Origin: Pontibacter sp. Tf4
Lineage (GTDB): Bacteria; Bacteroidota; Bacteroidia; Cytophagales; Hymenobacteraceae
Direction: 5' to 3'
DNA: 64,000 nucleotides
Assembly: GCF_014212495.1 (NCBI RefSeq)
Contig: NZ_JACKZC010000001.1
Span: 496,001 to 560,000 of the forward strand
Every line of letters begins with the position of its first letter. Position 1 is the first letter of the stretch. A program made the position numbers and the translations under genes. Below the pieces are notes generated by a model that was not told where the DNA came from, did no database searches, and saw nothing but the letters and a program-made list of their open reading frames with translations. This document shows positions 62,416 through 64,000 of this stretch, in pieces.

Positions 62416-62808
62416 ATGGACTCCGAAAAAATAAACTATAAAATTGTAGAAAAGTCGTGGTTTGCGCGGATCGCACGCATGGTGTTAAAGAGCCGCAACG
62501 TAGCCATGGTGCTGGGCAAAAGCATACACCTGAGCGGTGTAGACAAGCAAACATTTTTGAACGACAAAGGCTGGTTTGAGCATGAGCTGTGCCATATCCG
62601 GCAGTTTCAGGAGCACGGGTATTTCCGGTTTTTGTGGCTGTACCTGAAGGAAAGTTACCGCGTTGGCTACTATAATAACAAGTACGAAGCAGAAGCCCGC
62701 GAAGCCGGCATGAAGCACAAACGCTTTTTCAGTGAGCAGCTTGAAAAAGAAACCGGCAACATTAAACCTACAGGCTTACCATTGCCGGCTGACGAAAAGA
62801 AAGTGTAA
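62416..62808 (+). CDS. small HExxH protein (DUF4157-like)
   Basis: 130 residues. The segment GWFEHELCHIRQFQEHG contains HExxH, and 30-35 residues later YEAEAREAG supplies a Glu of the gluzincin type. No signal peptide; one moderately hydrophobic stretch (FRFLWLYLKESYRVGYY). Similar short proteins occur widely in Bacteroidota and are not characterised. It could be a minimal zinc peptidase or a zinc-binding protein without activity. Confidence 0.75.
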   Translation: MDSEKINYKIVEKSWFARIARMVLKSRNVAMVLGKSIHLSGVDKQTFLNDKGWFEHELCHIRQFQEHGYFRFLWLYLKESYRVGYYNNKYEAEAREAGMKHKRFFSEQLEKETGNIKPTGLPLPADEKKV

Positions 62809-62828
62809 CTATAGTTTATATGCGCCTG

Positions 62829-63716
62829 TTACTCCTTTGTTATCACCCTGAAAAACTCCCGGTCAAATACTTTAAAGTAAGTTTCGGCATCAAAGTCCTG
62901 GAACATGGGAATAAACTTGCCGATAGCATTAAGCTCCTCTTCACGGAACGAGCGGATAAACTCCATTTTAGTATTGGCCTGCTCCTGAATGTTAACCTGT
63001 GTGGTTGGTTCAGGCATGCCGTCGGAGTTATAAGCTTCCAGGGCCAGCATATACGGGTTGGGGTAGCCCCATTCTTCCAGCTGTTTGGTCAGGCGTTCTT
63101 TCAGGATCTTGTCTTCCATACTATCGGGGTACACGGTCTGGTAAATGTGCCCGGCTTTTATAGTTCCGGAATTAAACAGGTCGGCTACCAACTGGCTGAT
63201 CAGCACATGCTCGGGGTGGCCGTAGCCGCCAATCTCGCTGTCCATGGTAAAGATCACGGTGGGGTTATAGTCGTTTATCTTTTGCGTTAAGAGTTGCGCG
63301 AGTTCTGCTTTGTTGAACACCTTGTCAATTTCGGCTTTGGCAATGGGCATGTAAGGCGCTTCGGTCTGGCTGAAATCGGAGCGGCGCTGGTCATGTGCTT
63401 TCCAGATAAATTCCACGTCATCCATAATCAGCTGTGCTGCCTGCACCAGGGCAGTGTCGCGCTCAGGGCTTTCGCTGGTAAAAGTGATCTGTTTTATATC
63501 CCAGCCATTTTGCTGTAGTTTGGCTATCGTGCCGGACATACCTACCAGGTCGTCGTCGTGGGCGGTAACTATAAGCGCCCGCTTTTGGGTGGCTGCGCTC
63601 AGAAATGTATCGTCCTGAAAGGTCTCGGTCGGGGCCAGAGCGGTTAAATCTGCTTCGGTGGGGCCGCCGCAACTATACAGGGCAGTAAGGCAGGCAAGGG
63701 CTAAAAGTTTGCGCAT
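62829..63716 (-). CDS. PIG-L family deacetylase, lipoprotein
   Basis: 295 residues. The lipoprotein signal MRKLLALACLTALYSC puts the Cys at 16. The LmbE/PIG-L domain has the zinc motif ALIVTAHDDDLVGMSGTI and the second metal His in GGYGHPEHVLIS. Family members deacetylate N-acetylglucosamine-containing substrates such as glycolipids, or bacillithiol and mycothiol precursors. The usual BshB is cytosolic, so this exported form more likely acts on an envelope sugar. Confidence 0.9.
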   Translation of the reverse strand: MRKLLALACLTALYSCGGPTEADLTALAPTETFQDDTFLSAATQKRALIVTAHDDDLVGMSGTIAKLQQNGWDIKQITFTSESPERDTALVQAAQLIMDDVEFIWKAHDQRRSDFSQTEAPYMPIAKAEIDKVFNKAELAQLLTQKINDYNPTVIFTMDSEIGGYGHPEHVLISQLVADLFNSGTIKAGHIYQTVYPDSMEDKILKERLTKQLEEWGYPNPYMLALEAYNSDGMPEPTTQVNIQEQANTKMEFIRSFREEELNAIGKFIPMFQDFDAETYFKVFDREFFRVITKE

Positions 63717-63727
63717 CGTTTTGGCTG

Positions 63728-63910
63728 TTAAAAGTTAAATTTCTCTTTACAGTAGTGCTGTTTTTCCACAACCGTGTTTCCGGCTGCATCTGTCGTCCGA
63801 ACTATAGTTTCTTCGCATTCCTGGTGGTCGTTGCTTTTCCAGATAAAGAAAAGGGCGCTGCAGGTTAGCACAAGCGCAGCTATAAAGGCAAAGCGTGGTG
63901 TTACGGTCAT
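63728..63910 (-). CDS. small membrane-anchored hypothetical protein
   Basis: 60 residues with one N-terminal helix (FAFIAALVLTCSALFFIW) and a short extracytoplasmic tail with two Cys (HQECEE, HYCKEKFNF). It lies 11 bp upstream of the PIG-L gene on the same strand, so both may be cotranscribed. No function known. Confidence 0.6.
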   Translation of the reverse strand: MTVTPRFAFIAALVLTCSALFFIWKSNDHQECEETIVRTTDAAGNTVVEKQHYCKEKFNF

Positions 63911-64000
63911 GGGGCTGAACTATAGGTTATGTTAATTGATGCCTGTTCCGCCTAAGATTCGGAGCTCCTGCCCCTCTTGCGGCATGCTGGCAAGTATAGG

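Noticed and set aside
1..64000. AACTATAG octamer as a promoter -7 element
   Set aside because: The Bacteroidota consensus needs TTTG four bases after TA. CTATAGTTTG has only one base between TA and TTTG, and most copies lie inside coding regions and in both orientations, so a general promoter role does not fit.

Overview
The window looks like a chromosomal segment of a Bacteroidota bacterium, most probably order Cytophagales and close to Pontibacter/Hymenobacter (the family or genus is inference, not proven). Evidence: a subtilase with a type IX secretion (T9SS) C-terminal sorting domain, the rpmB/rpmG/DUF4295/ftsY/rimO neighbourhood, bacillithiol synthesis (bshC), several lineage-typical families (DUF5522, DUF1599, DUF4403, DUF5916, GxxExxY), Bacteroidota-type promoters (TTG, 20-21 bp, TAnnTTTG-like) and few Shine-Dalgarno sequences. 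There is no prophage, integrase, CRISPR array or rRNA operon. One tRNA gene (Asn, GTT) is present.

Layout. 0-7.4 kb: small lipoprotein, S41 C-terminal processing protease, homogentisate dioxygenase, lipoprotein, GroES-like protein, large DUF5916 outer-membrane-type protein. 7.4-15.4 kb, all on the minus strand: T9SS-exported subtilase, hemB, rhomboid protease, rocD. 15.6-20.9 kb, plus strand: DUF5522, rpmB, a secreted-type aminopeptidase P, rpmG, DUF4295, ftsY, lipoprotein, rimO. 21-29 kb: PH-domain and GxxExxY genes, bshC plus 5-formyl-THF cyclo-ligase, endonuclease/exonuclease/phosphatase protein, mnmD, thioesterase, rlmN. 29.5-33 kb: BrkB/YihY, DUF6503-like, DUF4403. 33.2-40.2 kb: a TetR-TolC-MFP-RND efflux operon ending in an acyl-carrier-like gene. 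40.5-43.1 kb: a LiaF-like / LytS kinase / LytTR regulator operon. 44-48.7 kb: pheS, 3-hydroxybutyryl-CoA dehydrogenase, Rieske-like lipoprotein, tRNA-Asn, small membrane and secreted proteins, fatty acid hydroxylase, aroK. 48.7-54.8 kb: ABC permease, DoxX/BT_3928-type protein and DUF1599 on the minus strand, folP and cdaA on the plus strand. 55-59.1 kb: threonine catabolism (kbl and a short-chain threonine dehydrogenase) flanking a Pro-rich repeat protein. 59.6-64 kb: YgjP-like metalloprotease, DUF1232, NlpC/P60, a small HExxH protein and a PIG-L deacetylase.

Most genes are housekeeping. The unusual signal is in the DNA itself. The octamer AACTATAG (or its complement CTATAGTT) occurs roughly 100 times by hand count on either strand, about 50-fold above chance, in genes and between genes. 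It resembles a highly iterated palindrome (HIP1-like) or an uptake-type sequence. The intergenic spaces also hold several families of dispersed inverted repeats. One 44-bp pair brackets a PD-(D/E)XK-type GxxExxY gene like a one-gene mobile unit, and another 44-bp pair encloses a gene-free stretch with hairpins. Other points worth a second look are an ACP-like protein with Thr in place of the phosphopantetheine Ser inside an RND operon, a Rieske-like lipoprotein with rearranged ligand residues, and possible leaderless starts for pheS and the DUF5522 gene.
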